Notes: a model not told the origin generated them from the letters alone. A DNA stretch of 64,000 nucleotides from Nemertoderma westbladi (GCA_032718475.1 JAUCBJ010008100.1:48612-112611); one strand, 5' to 3'. Numbered from the stretch's first letter, positions 12,301 to 24,645 are shown. Made by a program: numbers and translations.

Positions 12301-12495
12301 TACATGCAAAAAACAAAGAAAATTATTTTTCAATATTTCTCGCTACTCTTTATCAAACTCAATGACGCTCGTAAATGAAATACATCGAAAATATATATAA
12401 AAAAGTACATCCCAAGTAATAAATAATTATTTTTACTTTATTATTAATGAAACTAAATTTATAGAATCAATCAAGTTTAATTTAAATAACTGCTG
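9320..12495. other. Non-coding stretch with no supported gene
   Basis: The ORFs here are short (the longest is 147 codons at 10,524-10,967), overlap one another on both strands and show no recognisable domain. AT content rises towards 12,495. A perfect 9-bp inverted repeat, GCTTATCGT...ACGATAAGC with a 9-nt loop, lies at 11,638-11,664. I saw no promoter element for the downstream gene that I would defend. Confidence 0.6.
11638..11664. other. Small perfect hairpin
   Basis: GCTTATCGT at 11,638-11,646 pairs perfectly with ACGATAAGC at 11,656-11,664 around a 9-nt loop (GCCAGAGGT). It stands alone about 830 bp upstream of the ACSBG-like start. No function is assigned, and a chance hairpin is possible. 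Confidence 0.5.
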
Positions 12496-14592
12496 ATGTC
12501 GCTACAAAGTCATGAATCAGGCGGTTCGCCTCACTCAATCACAGATTACTCTGCAAATAAAGAGACTAATGAATACAACAGTGGAACAGCTACATCTGCT
12601 GTGGATAGCGGTGACCTTCTACCCAATGATGTGGGTGCAGGAGTCCATCCAAAAATTGCGCCAGCAAATCAACTATGGTCTACAGACCCGCTAGAACCAG
12701 TGCAACTACGCACCAAGGAAGCCAAAACCTTAACAATACATGATCTATTCACAAAGACTTTGGAGAAAAATGGAAGTGAGCTGGCATTACGTACAACAGG
12801 TCTGGACACTAAGGTGTGGAGTTACAGTCAGTACTACGATACATCCCGTCGAGCAGCCCGTAGTATGATCCATCTCGGAGTAGAGCCAGGAATGGGAGTT
12901 GGAATCATTGGATTTAACGCACCTCATTGGCTCTTTGCCAACATTGGCGCCATATTCGCAGGGGGTGTATCCGTGGGTTTCTACACAACAAACAATGAGG
13001 TTACCTGTCAGTTCATAGCCAAAGACAGCCGAACGCGACTGATATTCGTAGACAACGCGGCCCAACTCAAGAAGATACTCGCGATTAGAAACAATTTGCC
13101 ACAGTTAAATGCAATAATCATTTGGGACAAGAGTTATGATGTATCCAATGAAACATCTGGGGTTTACACTTGGGATAAATTTATAGGTCTGGGTGAATAT
13201 GTTGATGATGAGACTTTGAACAAACGAATAGCCAATCTACGTGTAAATATGTGTTGCTCGATTATCTACACATCTGGCACAACTGGGAATCCCAAAGGGG
13301 TCATGTTGGCTCATGATAATATCACATGGGCGGCGACTAATACTCCCCGTGAGTTTGGCTTTCTCAATGATGCTCAAGACACTGTTGTGAGTTACCTGCC
13401 ACTCAACCACATTGCTGCACAGATGTTGGACATCTACATGACTCTCACAGTGGCAGGGACTGTAGTCTTTGCCCAACCAGATGCATTGAAGGGGTCACTG
13501 GAAGTGACACTCCGTGAGGCTAGACCCACTCTATTTATGGGAGTGCCGCGTGTCTGGGAGAAGATCATGGAAGCAATGTTAGCCAAGGGCGCACAAGTCT
13601 CTGGAATAAAACAACAAGTGGCCAAGCGGGCCAAAACTATTGGTCTGCATGGTAATAGGGACAAACTAGCTGGGAAGCAGCCACCAATGAAGTTCAGAGT
13701 TGCAGAGAAACTGATTTTCAAGAAAATCCGATATAATATGGGGTTGGATCGGTGCCGCTTGTTCCTGACAGGAGCAGCACCAATCTCACGAGATGTTGTC
13801 GAGTACTTCCTCAGTGTCAACATCCCAATCAATGATGTTTATGGTATGAGTGAGAGCAGTGGGCAGCACTTCAAGTCCCAGTTTCCAGACACACCACTAG
13901 GGAGCTGTGGACAGACAATGCAGGGAACTGATGCTACTTTACATGTTGGGCCTGAAGGTGATGAACTCTGGCTCAAGGGGCGCAATATATTTATGGGTTA
14001 CATAGGCCAGTCGGAGAAAACAAAAGAGGTACTTGATGAAGATGGGTGGCTGCACACTGGGGATCTCGGAAGAGTCGACGAGAATCAGTTCTACTACATA
14101 ACTGGGAGAATCAAAGAGTTAATAATAACAGCTGGGGGGGAGAACATCCCACCGGTAATCATTGAAGAAAACATTAAGGAGCAGCTTCCTTGCATATCCA
14201 ATGTGTGTCTTATTGGAGACCAACGTAAATACTTAACGTGTTTATTAACCCTTAAAGTGGAGGTTGATGAAGAAGGGGAACCTTCACACGTTCTAACAAT
14301 GCCAGTTAAGCGCTGGTGTCAGGAGTTGGGAAGCCACGCCAAGACTGTTGATGATGTCAGATCCGGTAGAGACATTAAGGTAAACAGGGCCATCGACAAG
14401 GGGTTGTTAAACGCAAACAAACGGGCTGCCTCTCGGGTTCAGAAGGTTCAGAAATACCGTGTTTTGGCTTGCGATTTCTCAGTGGAAGGAGGAGAACTCG
14501 GTCCTACTCTGAAACTTAAACGTCACTTCATTCATACTAAGTATATAGATGTTATTGAATCCATGTACAGCGAAGATGACACACGATCTTAA
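12496..14592 (+). CDS. ACSBG: Long-chain-fatty-acid--CoA ligase, ACSBG (bubblegum) family, single exon
   Basis: Role known for the family: ATP-dependent activation of long-chain fatty acids to acyl-CoA through an acyl-AMP intermediate, in the cytosol or at ER membranes. The 698-residue protein is full length (human ACSBG proteins are about 670-720). Seen: the P-loop-like AMP-binding motif YTSGTTGNPKG at residues 258-268; YGMSE at 449-453; GWLHTGDLG at 517-525; the hinge and C-terminal signature GRIKELIITAGGEN at 537-550; and the late Lys-rich LGPTLKLKR at 668-676 that holds the catalytic lysine. The first ~40 residues are low-complexity, as is usual. The start is the first ATG after an in-frame TAA at 12,487-12,489. 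No intron is present, whereas animal ACSBG genes normally have many, so this may be a retrocopy. No clear poly-A tract or flanking duplication is visible. The frame is intact. Confidence 0.93.
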   Translation: MSLQSHESGGSPHSITDYSANKETNEYNSGTATSAVDSGDLLPNDVGAGVHPKIAPANQLWSTDPLEPVQLRTKEAKTLTIHDLFTKTLEKNGSELALRTTGLDTKVWSYSQYYDTSRRAARSMIHLGVEPGMGVGIIGFNAPHWLFANIGAIFAGGVSVGFYTTNNEVTCQFIAKDSRTRLIFVDNAAQLKKILAIRNNLPQLNAIIIWDKSYDVSNETSGVYTWDKFIGLGEYVDDETLNKRIANLRVNMCCSIIYTSGTTGNPKGVMLAHDNITWAATNTPREFGFLNDAQDTVVSYLPLNHIAAQMLDIYMTLTVAGTVVFAQPDALKGSLEVTLREARPTLFMGVPRVWEKIMEAMLAKGAQVSGIKQQVAKRAKTIGLHGNRDKLAGKQPPMKFRVAEKLIFKKIRYNMGLDRCRLFLTGAAPISRDVVEYFLSVNIPINDVYGMSESSGQHFKSQFPDTPLGSCGQTMQGTDATLHVGPEGDELWLKGRNIFMGYIGQSEKTKEVLDEDGWLHTGDLGRVDENQFYYITGRIKELIITAGGENIPPVIIEENIKEQLPCISNVCLIGDQRKYLTCLLTLKVEVDEEGEPSHVLTMPVKRWCQELGSHAKTVDDVRSGRDIKVNRAIDKGLLNANKRAASRVQKVQKYRVLACDFSVEGGELGPTLKLKRHFIHTKYIDVIESMYSEDDTRS

Positions 14593-15777
14593 ATATATGA
14601 CTTCACCAGTGAAACTTAAACGAGAGACATAATGGTGATTATCGGAGCCAACAATTAATTGGACAGTAAGCTAATTTTATCATTTTAAATGGAAAGTTTT
14701 AGAAGGAAAAAAGGTAACTTAAATTGTGATTATCGCGATGTGATTGTCTGAATGGCCAATATATTAGCTCTCGAATGGGCCTTAAATCATCATGATTGGA
14801 CAGCTAGATCCAGAGTTACTATTTATTAGCCAGTTGTAAGACTTGATTACTGTAAGAAAAAAAAGCTTCTGACTACTGACTCGACTACTACCTACTATCT
14901 ACTGACCTAGAGCAAAAAGGCTATAACGATTTTGATGAAATTTTGCATGAACCATTTAAACAGATTTCTAAGGGTACTTGTGAAATCGCAATTTAAATTA
15001 AAACATCTCAACTTGTTTTATTCAACTCAACTTGTCGCTCTATTTTCAGTTGTCTCTATGTTCAGTTGTCTCTATGTTCAAAGTGGAGAATTCCTGAGAA
15101 ATAAGATTTCAAAGATTAGACCGACAGACCGAATGTCGCATACGAGGTAGAGAGAGCTTAGCATATGGGTACCAACCCGTATGCTAAGCTCGCTTATTCA
15201 TTTATAAGAATTTATCTTTTATTTATTAACCTATCTCAACTTATACATAGCATAATGAAAAAAAATCATACCCAAAAGAATATAAGTACCAATGTAATAA
15301 ACCAAAATATAACAATATAGAGGGCCATCGATAACTGGATACAAACTAAAACGGTAAGAAAATATCAATAAGAACAAAAAACGGAATAAAGACCCTTAAT
15401 TAAGAGTAAAAAACATGAAAATAAGAAATCACAATGAAATAACTGAAAAAAGTACACAAAAAGGTTTCAATTGGGCAAAAAAGAAAATAATAATGTAAGT
15501 AAACAATTTGTAACTGAGCATGCCATAATATGTAAGCAATTAATCGATTATATGTAATAGAGTGAGAGTCGTTCTTCTAGCCCAGAATGTTTCGTTTCTC
15601 CTACCGCGGCCGGCTCCAGGAACAGATATTGGGGAAGATTTAAATAGAGCTTCCCTCTGCTTTGTCCACCTACTACGCACTGTACAATGGCCAATGATTG
15701 AGAATAACATAGGAATCTTGCCAGAAACAGTCTCAACCAGGAGCGCCGGTCCAGGGAATTCTAATAGAGAGAAAATT
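14593..15777. other. Non-coding stretch between the ACSBG-like gene and the 64-bp array
   Basis: No supported gene. A 16-bp direct duplication (CAGTTGTCTCTATGTT) sits at about 15,048-15,079, and a strong hairpin at 15,154-15,191. The last ~200 bp before the array are GC-richer than the rest. I found no clear AATAAA within 300 bp after the ACSBG stop. Confidence 0.6.
15154..15191. other. 17-bp-stem hairpin
   Basis: GAGCTTAGCATATGGGT pairs with ACCCGTATGCTAAGCTC across a 4-nt ACCA loop, 17 bp with a single T-G position. It is far above chance for a 38-nt stretch. It lies 560 bp downstream of the ACSBG-like stop. It could be the remnant of a foldback element or a structured 3' element; nothing in the sequence decides this. 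Confidence 0.75.
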
Positions 15778-18700
15778 TGGAAAGGACAATGGTTTGGTGT
15801 ACAGTGCTACTTTAGTAAACACGTCGCTTCGATCCACGGATCGGAAAGGACAATGGTTTGGTGTACAGTGCTACTTTAGGAAACACGTCGCTTCGATCCA
15901 CGGATCGGAAAGGACAATGGTTTGGTGTACAGTGCTACTTTAGGAAACACGTCGCTTCGATCCACGGATCGGAAAGGACAATGTACAGTGCTACTTTAGG
16001 AAACACGTCGCTTTGATCCACGGATCGGAAAGGACAGTGGTTTGGTGTACAGTGCTACTTTAGGAAACACGTCGCTTCGATCCACAGATCGGAAAGGACA
16101 ATGGTTTGGTGTACAGTGCTACTTTAGGAAACACGTTGCTTCGATCCACGGATCGGAAAGGACAATGGTTTGGTGTACAGTGCTACTTTAGGAAACACGT
16201 CGCTTCGATCCACGGATCGGAAAGGACAATGGTTTGGTGTACAGTGCTACTTTAGGAAACACGTCGCTTCGATCCACGGATCGGAAAGGACAATGGTTTG
16301 GTGTACAGTGCTACTTTAGGAAACACGTCGCTTCGATCCACGGATCGGAAAGGACAATGGTTTGGTGTACAGTGCTACTTTAGGAAACACGTCGCTTCGA
16401 TCCACGGATCGGAAAGGACAATGGTTTGGTGTACAGTGCTACTTTAGGAAACACGTCGCTTCGATCCACGGATCGGAAAGGACAATGGTTTGGTGTACAG
16501 TGCTACTTTAGGAAACACGTCGCTTCGATCCACGGATCGGAAAGGACAATGGTTTGGTGTACAGTGCTATTTTAGGAAACACGTCGCTTCGATCCACGGA
16601 TCGGAAAGGACAATAATGGTTTGGTGTACAGTGCTACTTTAGGAAACACGTCGCTTCGATCCACGGATCAGAAAGAACAATGGTTTGGTGTACAGTGCTA
16701 CTTTAGGAAACACGTCGCTTCGATCCACGGATCGGAAAGGACAATGGTTTGGTGTACAGTGCTACTTTAGGAAACACGTCGCTTCGATCCACGGATCGGA
16801 AAGGACAATGGTTTGGTGTACAGTGCTACTTTAGGAAACACGTCGCTTCGATCCACGGATCGGAAAGGACAATGGTTTGGTGTACAGTGCTACTTTAGGA
16901 AACACGTTGCCTCGATCCACGGATCGGAAAGGACAATGTACAGTGCTACTTTAGGAAACACGTCGCTTCGATCCATGGATCGGATAGGACAATGGTTTGG
17001 TGTACAGTGCTACTTTAGGAAACACGTCGCTTCGATCCACGGATCGGAAACGACAATGGTTTGGTGTACAGTGCTACTTTAGGAAACACGTCGCCTCGAT
17101 CCACGGATCGGAAAGGACAATGTACAGTGCTACTTTAGGAAACACGTCGCTTCGATCCATGGATCGGATAGGACAATGGTTTGGTGTACAGTGCTACTTT
17201 AGGAAACACGTCGCCTCGATCCACAGATCGGAAAGGACAATGGTTTGGTGTACAGTGCTACTTTAGGAAACACGTCGCTTCGATCCATGGATCGGATAGG
17301 ACAATGGTTTGGTGTACAGTGCTACTTTAGGAAACACGTCGCTTTGATGCATGGATAGGAAAGGACAATGGTTTGGTGTACAGTGCTACTTTAGGAAACA
17401 CGTCGCTTCGATCCACGGATCGGAAAGGACAATGTACAGTGCTACTTTAGGAAACACGTCGCTTTGATCCACGGATCGGAAAGGACAGTGGTTTGGTGTA
17501 CAGTGCTACTTTAGGAAACACGTCGCTTCGATCCACAGATCGGAAAGGACAATGGTTTGGTGTACAGTGCTACTTTAGGAAACACGTTGCTTCGATCCAC
17601 GGATCGGAAAGGACAATGGTTTGGTGTACAGTGCTACTTTAGGAAACACGTCGCTTCGATCCACGGATCGGAAAGGACAATGGTTTGGTGTACAGTGCTA
17701 CTTTAGGAAACACGTTGCTTCGATCCACGGATCGGAAAGGACAATGGTTTGGTGTACAGTGCTACTTTAGGAAACACGTCGCTTCGATCCACGGATCGGA
17801 AAGGACAATGGTTTGGTGTACAGTGCTACTTTAGGAAACACGTCGCTTCGATCCATGGATCGGATAGGACAATGGTTTGGTGTACAGTGCTACTTTAGGA
17901 AACACGTCGCTTTGATGCATGGATAGGAAAGGACAGTGGTTTGGTGTACAGTGCTACTTTAGGAAACACGTCGCTTCGATCCACGGATCGGAAAGGACAA
18001 TGGTTTGGTGTACAGTGCTACTTTAGGAAACACGTTGCTTCGATCCACGGATCGGAAAGGACAATGGTTTGGTGTACAGTGCTACTTTAGGAAACACGTC
18101 GCTTTGATCCACGAATCGGAATGGACAATGGTTTGGTGTACAGTGCTACTTTAGGAAACACGTCGCTTCGATCCACGGATCGGAAAGGACAATGGTTTGG
18201 TGTACAGTGCTACTTTAGGAAACACGTCGCTTCGATCCACGGATCGGAAAGGACAATGGTTTGGTGTACAGTGCTACTTTAGGAAACACGTCGCTTCGAT
18301 CCACGGATCGGAAAGGACAATGGTTTGGTGTACAGTGCTACTTTAGGAAACACGTCGCTTCGATCCACGGATCGGAAAGGACAATGGTTTGGTGTACAGT
18401 GCTACTTTAGGAAACACGTCGCTTCGATCCACGGATCGGAAAGGACAATGGTTTGGTGTACAGTGCTACTTTAGGCAACACATCGCTTCGATCCACGGAT
18501 CGGAAAGGACAATGGTTTGGTGTACAGTGCTACTTTAGAAAACACGTTGCCTCGATCCACGGATCGGAAAGGACAATGTACAGTGCTACTTTAGGAAACA
18601 CGTCGCTTCGATCCATGGATCGGATAGGACAATGGTTTGGTGTACAGTGCTACTTTAGGAAACACGTCGCTTCGATCCACGGATCGGAAACGACAATGGT

Positions 18701-21426
18701 TTGGTGTACAGTGCTACTTTAGGAAACACGTCGCCTCGATCCACGGATCGGAAAGGACAATGTACAGTGCTACTTTAGGAAACACGTCGCTTCGATCCAT
18801 GGATCGGATAGGACAATGGTTTGGTGTACAGTGCTACTTTAGGAAACACGTCGCCTCGATCCACAGATCGGAAAGGACAATGGTTTGGTGTACAGTGCTA
18901 CTTTAGGAAACACGTCGCTTCGATCCATGGATCGGATAGGACAATGGTTTGGTGTACAGTGCTACTTTAGGAAACACGTCGCTTTGATGCATGGATAGGA
19001 AAGGACAATGGTTTGGTGTACAGTGCTACTTTAGGAAACACGTCGCTTCGATCCACGGATCGGAAAGGACAATGTACAGTGCTACTTTAGGAAACACGTC
19101 GCTTTAATCCACGGATCGGAAAGGACAGTGGTTTGGTGTACAGTGCTACTTTAGGAAACACGTCGCTTCGATCCACAGATCGGAAAGGACAATGGTTTGG
19201 TGTACAGTGCTACTTTAGGAAACACGTTGCTTCGATCCACGGATCGGAAAGGACAATGGTTTGGTGTACAGTGCTACTTTAGGAAACACGTTGCTTCGAT
19301 CCACGGATTGGAAAGGACAATGGTTTGGTGTACAGTGCTACTTTAGGAAACACGTTGCTTCGATCCACGGATCGGAAAGGACAATGGTTTGGTGTACAGT
19401 GCTACTTTAGGAAACACGTCGCTTCGATCCACGGATCGGAAAGGACAATGGTTTGGTGTACAGTGCTACTTTAGGAAACACGTCGCTCCGACCCACGGAT
19501 CGGAAAGGACAAAGGTTTGGTGTACAGTGCTACTTTAGGAAACACGTCGCCTCGATCCACGGATCGGAAAGGACAATGTACAGTGCTACTTTAGGAAACA
19601 CGTCGCTTCGATCCATGGATCGGATAGGACAATGGTTTGGTGTACAGTGCTACTTTAGGAAACACGTCGCCTCGATCCACGGATCGGAAAGGACAATGGT
19701 TTGGTGTACAGTGCTACTTTAGGAAACACGTCGCTTCGATCCATGGATAGGAAAGGACAGTGGTTTGGTGTACAGTGCTACTTTAGGAAACACGTCGCTT
19801 TGATCCATGGATAGGAAAGGACAGTGGTTTGGTGTACAGTGCTACTTTAGGAAACACGTCGCTTCGATCCACGGATCGGAAAGGACAATGGTTTGGTGTA
19901 CAGAGCTACTTTAGGAAACACGTCGCTTCGATCCATGGATAGGAAAGGACAGTGGTTTGGTGTACAGTGCTACTTTAGGAAACACGTCGCTTCGATCCAC
20001 GGATCGGAAAGGACAATGGTTTGGTGTACAGTGCTACTTTAGGAAACACGTTGCTTCGATCCACGGATCGGAAAGGACAATGGTTTGGTGTACAGTGCTA
20101 CTTTAGGAAACACGTCGCTTCGATCCACGGATCGGAAAGGACAATGGTTTGGTGTACAGTGCTACTTTAGGAAACACGTCGCTCCGACCCACGGATCGGA
20201 AAGGACAATGGTTTGGTGTACAGTGCTACTTTAGGAAACACGTCGCCTCGATCCACGGATCGGAAAGGACAATGTACAGTGCTACTTTAGGAAACACGTC
20301 GCTTCGATCCACGGATCGGAAAGGACAATGGTTTGGTGTACAGTGCTACTTTAGGAAACACGTCGCTCCGACCCACGGATCGGAAAGGACAATGGTTTGG
20401 TGTACAGTGCTACTTTAGGAAACACGTCGCTTTGATGCACGGATCAGAAAGGACAATGGTTTGGTGTACAGTGCTACTTTAGGAAACACGTCGCCTCGAT
20501 CCACGGATCGGAAAGGACAATGTACAGTGCTACTTTAGGAAACACGTCGCTCCGACCCACGGATCGGAAAGGACAATGGTTTGGTGTACAGTGCTACTTT
20601 AGGAAACACGTCGCCTCGATCCACGGATCGGAAAGGACAATGTACAGTGCTACTTTAGGAAACACGTCGCTCCGACCCACGGATCGGAAAGGACAATGGT
20701 TTGGTGTACAGTGCTACTTTAGGAAACACGTCGCCTCGATCCACGGATCGGAAAGGACAATGGTTTGGTGTACAGTGCTACTTTAGGAAACACGTCGCTT
20801 TGATGCACGGATCAGAAAGGACAATGGTTTGGTGTACAGTGCTACTTTAGGAAACACGTCGCCTCGATCCACGGATCGGAAAGGACAATGTACAGTGCTA
20901 CTTTAGGAAACACGTCGCTCCGACCCACGGATCGGAAAGGACAATGGTTTGGTGTACAGTGCTACTTTAGGAAACACGTCGCCTCGATCCACGGATCGGA
21001 AAGGACAATGTACAGTGCTACTTTAGGAAACACGTCGCTCCGACCCACGGATCGGAAAGGACAATGGTTTGGTGTACAGTGCTACTTTAGGAAACACGTC
21101 GCCTCGATCCACGGATCGGAAAGGACAATGTACAGTGCTACTTTAGGAAACACGTCGCTTCGATCCATGGATCGGATAGGACAATGGTTTGGTGTACAGT
21201 GCTACTTTAGGAAACACGTCGCTTCGATCCACGGATCGGAAAGGACAATGGTTTGGTGTACAGTGCTACTTTAGGAAACACGTCGCTTTGATCCATGGAT
21301 CGGAAAGGACAATGGTTTGGTGTGCAGTGCTACTTTAGGAAACACGTCGCTTCGATCCATGGATCGAATAGGACAATGGTTTGGTGTACAGTGCTACTTT
21401 AGGAAACACGTCGCTTCGATGCATGG
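15778..21426. repeat. 64/56-bp minisatellite, about 5.65 kb, with higher-order structure
   Basis: The unit (64 bp) runs GGACAATGGTTTGGTGTACA...GTGCTACTTTAGGAAACACG...TCGCTTCGATCCACGGATCG-GAAA. A 56-bp variant lacks GTTTGGTG. Each unit contains the near-palindrome CGATCCACGGATCG. Variants are not random: 64+64+56 = 184-bp sets recur (for example ORF starts 16,813/16,997 and 18,453/18,637, and 20,520/20,888 = two sets). A block around 16,813-17,480 recurs at 18,453-19,120 (offset 1,640 bp). The roughly 89-codon ORFs in the array are period artefacts. Confidence 0.95.
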
Positions 21427-22011
21427 AATTGACCATGCCAAACATACTCCTAAACCATTAATTTAGTAGGTAACTTTCAAGTCTCTAACTTTGCTCGCCC
21501 AGTTGAGTGTTATGTACAAGCATATGTTTCAGCTGCATAAAATATGCTGCTTTACAATACACCTACCTACATTAATCATTCACTAACTCTCATTAATAGC
21601 TATAATTTGACTTGTAATATACAAATTGTGTTTAATACAGTAGTAATAATAACTAAAAAGATAATTATTAAATAATATAAATAATGCGGTTGAAACAGAT
21701 GTTTGCAATAATTTATCATATTATACCAGAACCAACTACGAAAGGGAATAATTTAATATATATATAATATAAATAATTCATATATTATACATTATGACGT
21801 CACAATATCTTACTTTAAATAGTGAGGGATGTAAATCAGAATCTATTTTCTTTAAATCACTCGGTAAATTTTGCATTTTAAATCTTTACCACACGTTGCT
21901 ATAGTAATAATTGAGTAACGTTAAAGTTTTCAGAAAATAATTCCAAGAAACCGCGATATTTCTCGACTTCACGCAAAACTTCCAGTAAAGTTATTAGTCA
22001 CTACTGGTTTA

Positions 22012-22042
<31 letters not shown>

Positions 22043-22386
22043 TCAATCATACATAATCGTTAGTAAAATACAACCAGTACAGGAGCACAAATTAATTAAG
22101 TATTACATAAGTAAATAATTCTAAATATTACGTACATAAATATTCGGTTACTGAGGAAGGATTACCATGACGATGTATTTTAATTGAGAAACCAAATTTC
22201 TACTTAAGTATAAATATACTACAACTGCAACAGAGCCCCGGCTTGGTCGTCGGTAAAACCAGTAGTACAACTATCCAGTAGCAACCAGTAAAACCAGTAA
22301 AACTCCAATTTATTTATTTAAAACCAGCAATGGCCATCTATCTCACCTGTTTAATTAAATCGACATAGTTCTTTACATACACCCAC
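21427..22386. other. AT-rich non-coding stretch with a (TTA)n microsatellite
   Basis: No gene is supported. A TTA/ATT microsatellite lies at about 22,011-22,042. Short ACCAGTA-containing direct repeats occur at about 22,256-22,330. The sequence ends at the left edge of the nested E-element stack (22,387). Confidence 0.65.
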
Positions 22387-23194
22387 CGAGAGAAAGCCGC
22401 ACCAATATTAGATTATTACAACAACATATCCATTGGGTAAGAAAGTGGAGGAGAGCCAGCCCGTCTCTTAATTTTTTACTTTATATTACGCGATCAATTT
22501 TCACTCATCTCGTCATGAACCCAACATGTATGTAACCTTTTGTTAAATTTGTTGGCTATGCGTTTGCGGTTGTTTGGGCGGAGTGTGGTAGGCCTACACT
22601 TTTCACACTTAAATATTTTGGTTGTGAAATGTTACAGGGCATAGCTATCTGAGATATTTCATTTATATTTTATTATGAGAGGAAGAAGAACATACAACGT
22701 TATTTACTATATATGTAACAAAATAATTGTTTTCGGGTTTAACTTGGAAGCCTCTCCAAATAGTTGATATACAATTATATTTAAAATTATTTCCATGGTC
22801 ATGGTCATTCACCCGTCTTTAGTTAGAAATTTGTTTGCATGAAAGACAGTTTAGTTTAGTTTTTACTGATTTATTATCTCTTATCTGACTGGGGTAATAA
22901 TAAAGGATAGGATAAATGGAAGCAAAGTGTGACAGTAAAAAATATTTCCCCGTCACCCTAGCATGTCTTAAGTATATGATATATCAAAGGGGGAAGTTTG
23001 GATTCACTGCATAAATGCAGTTCACCAAACTTCCCCCGAATGCACACTGTAACTTCCCCCTTCCCACAAATATCCATTGTTGAATTAATTTGAAGCGATA
23101 TAATAAGTACAAAATTGTGCGAGTTTTTAATTGTGTAGTCCATTTGTTAATTGATCTCTATTTATTGTTTAAAGTGCATTTAATATCACACTGG
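22387..23194 (-). mobile_element. Element E0, first segment (3' end of a minus-strand copy)
   Basis: This segment is the complement of the last ~808 bp of the intact copy E1 (compare 25,415-26,222) and of E2 (58,983-59,790). It starts CGAGAGAAAGCC at 22,387 and stops at ACACTGG, 23,194, where plus-strand copy E1 begins with GTGGGATAAA. The rest of E0 resumes at 26,223 and again at 59,791. It includes one copy of the 49-nt hairpin (22,989-23,037). There is no coding content. Confidence 0.88.
22989..23037. other. 49-nt hairpin conserved in element E (copy in E0)
   Basis: GGGGGAAGTTTGG at the left pairs perfectly with CCAAACTTCCCCC at the right. The inner part ACTGCAT...ATGCAGT also pairs, leaving a very small loop. 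The same structure recurs in E1 (25,576-25,624) and E2 (59,140-59,188). Confidence 0.85.
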
Positions 23195-23224
23195 GTGGGA
23201 TAAATATTTCTCCATTTGACGCAA

Positions 23225-23280
23225 CACCGCCGCGGCCGCTATGAGGGAGGTGAATACCGCGGCCGCTCCTAAAGCCGCAG
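23225..23280 (+). other. GC-rich patch with paired NotI-type palindromes (E1)
   Basis: Two GCGGCCGC palindromes lie about 19 bp apart inside an otherwise AT-rich element. They are retained in all three E copies (also at about 28,480-28,520 and, in complement, about 61,233-61,275). It is the most conserved-looking part near the left terminus and could be a protein-binding or recombination site; that is inference only. Confidence 0.7.
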
Positions 23281-24645
23281 GCCATCGCTAACTATATAGG
23301 TTAACTTGGGATTCTGGGGGACTTTTCGATGAAGGAACTGACCAAATTTTTTTATTTTCTCACCAGGGGAGCGGCTCGGAATTCTAAGATATTAGCAACT
23401 CTAACATTATTAAATCTAACCCTTCGACGGACACGGCGGACAAAAAACCGTCATTTTTTCGACAATTTTAAATTTTTTTTGAAAGGCGCTCTACAGTGGC
23501 TCGAAAAAACCCTAGGTTATTGCTTAGCCGACGCCGGGATACGATAGAAGGGATTAATTAGTGAATTCGTTTTTTTTTTCAAAAAAGATTACCACGCCTT
23601 TTTTCCGAAAATGTCCGTCAAAGTTGAAAAAACGGACAAAATGACTTTGCGGGATCCGCTATAACTCGGCTAATATTAATCGTACGGGGACGAAAGTAAC
23701 GCGGTTGGAAAGGGGAAGAGTGGTACTACCTTCGTATCGAATGGGGGTAAGATATTTATTAAAATTTCGGGTGGAAAAAGGGGCTGTAAATTTGTACGTT
23801 TTTGTCCGTCTTTTTTGGAAAACTTATTTCCGAAATGTTTAATTCGACAACGCACGCGGGTAGGAATCCACTAATTCTTTTATGAAACTCGTAGAAGACC
23901 ATTGGGGCTACGTTCCTATCGAATGGGGGTACAAAAAATATGTCGGCAATAGGGGCCAAAAAGGGCCAGAATTTGTAAAGTAGTTTTTATCGAATAATTT
24001 TTTATTTTTAACTTTAGTTGGTTAAGGTACATTCTATACAGTCAATATCCATACGGGGAATTCAAATATGCTATCGATTTTGCTCCAAGGATGATATTAA
24101 AAAAATGAGGGCCAAAATTATAATTTCGCGCTTCAAACTTGCTTCGCGGGAAATCGTCTAGCTCGAAAACTAATTAACTTACGGGAGATTTGTTTACACA
24201 GACTTATAGTGCGTTAAATTATCTATCTAACAGCGTTGATCACAGCGCCGGAGGTATTATAAAACTGGAGCGGCAGGCGATCGTGTGAAATATAATATTT
24301 ATAAAAAGGGACGAAAAATTTTTTTTTTAACAAATGGCTATTCCATTATAATTTGGCGTATTGCGCCAAAAGTACCTGTAAAAGTATCAAATTAACTCCG
24401 CTATCTTTTATTTTAACATATATAATTAAAATTACGAATTTTAAGGGTCGAAAAATATCGCGTTATTTTGGCCCTTTTTTTTTAATTTTTTTGGGGCCAA
24501 AAATAACCCCTTCTCAAAAGATTAAGAAAAAAATTACGGCAAAGAATATACAAATTTTATTGAATTTGGACCACCAGAACCGAAGTTAGAGCGATTTTAG
24601 TGAAAAAAAAAATAATTTTTTTTGCAAAAAAATTAAGAATGGTCA

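Noticed and set aside
15778-21426. Many roughly 89-codon ORFs, or a CRISPR-like direct repeat array
   Set aside because: The ORFs are an artefact of the tandem period. The repeats are head-to-tail with no unique spacers, so this is a minisatellite.
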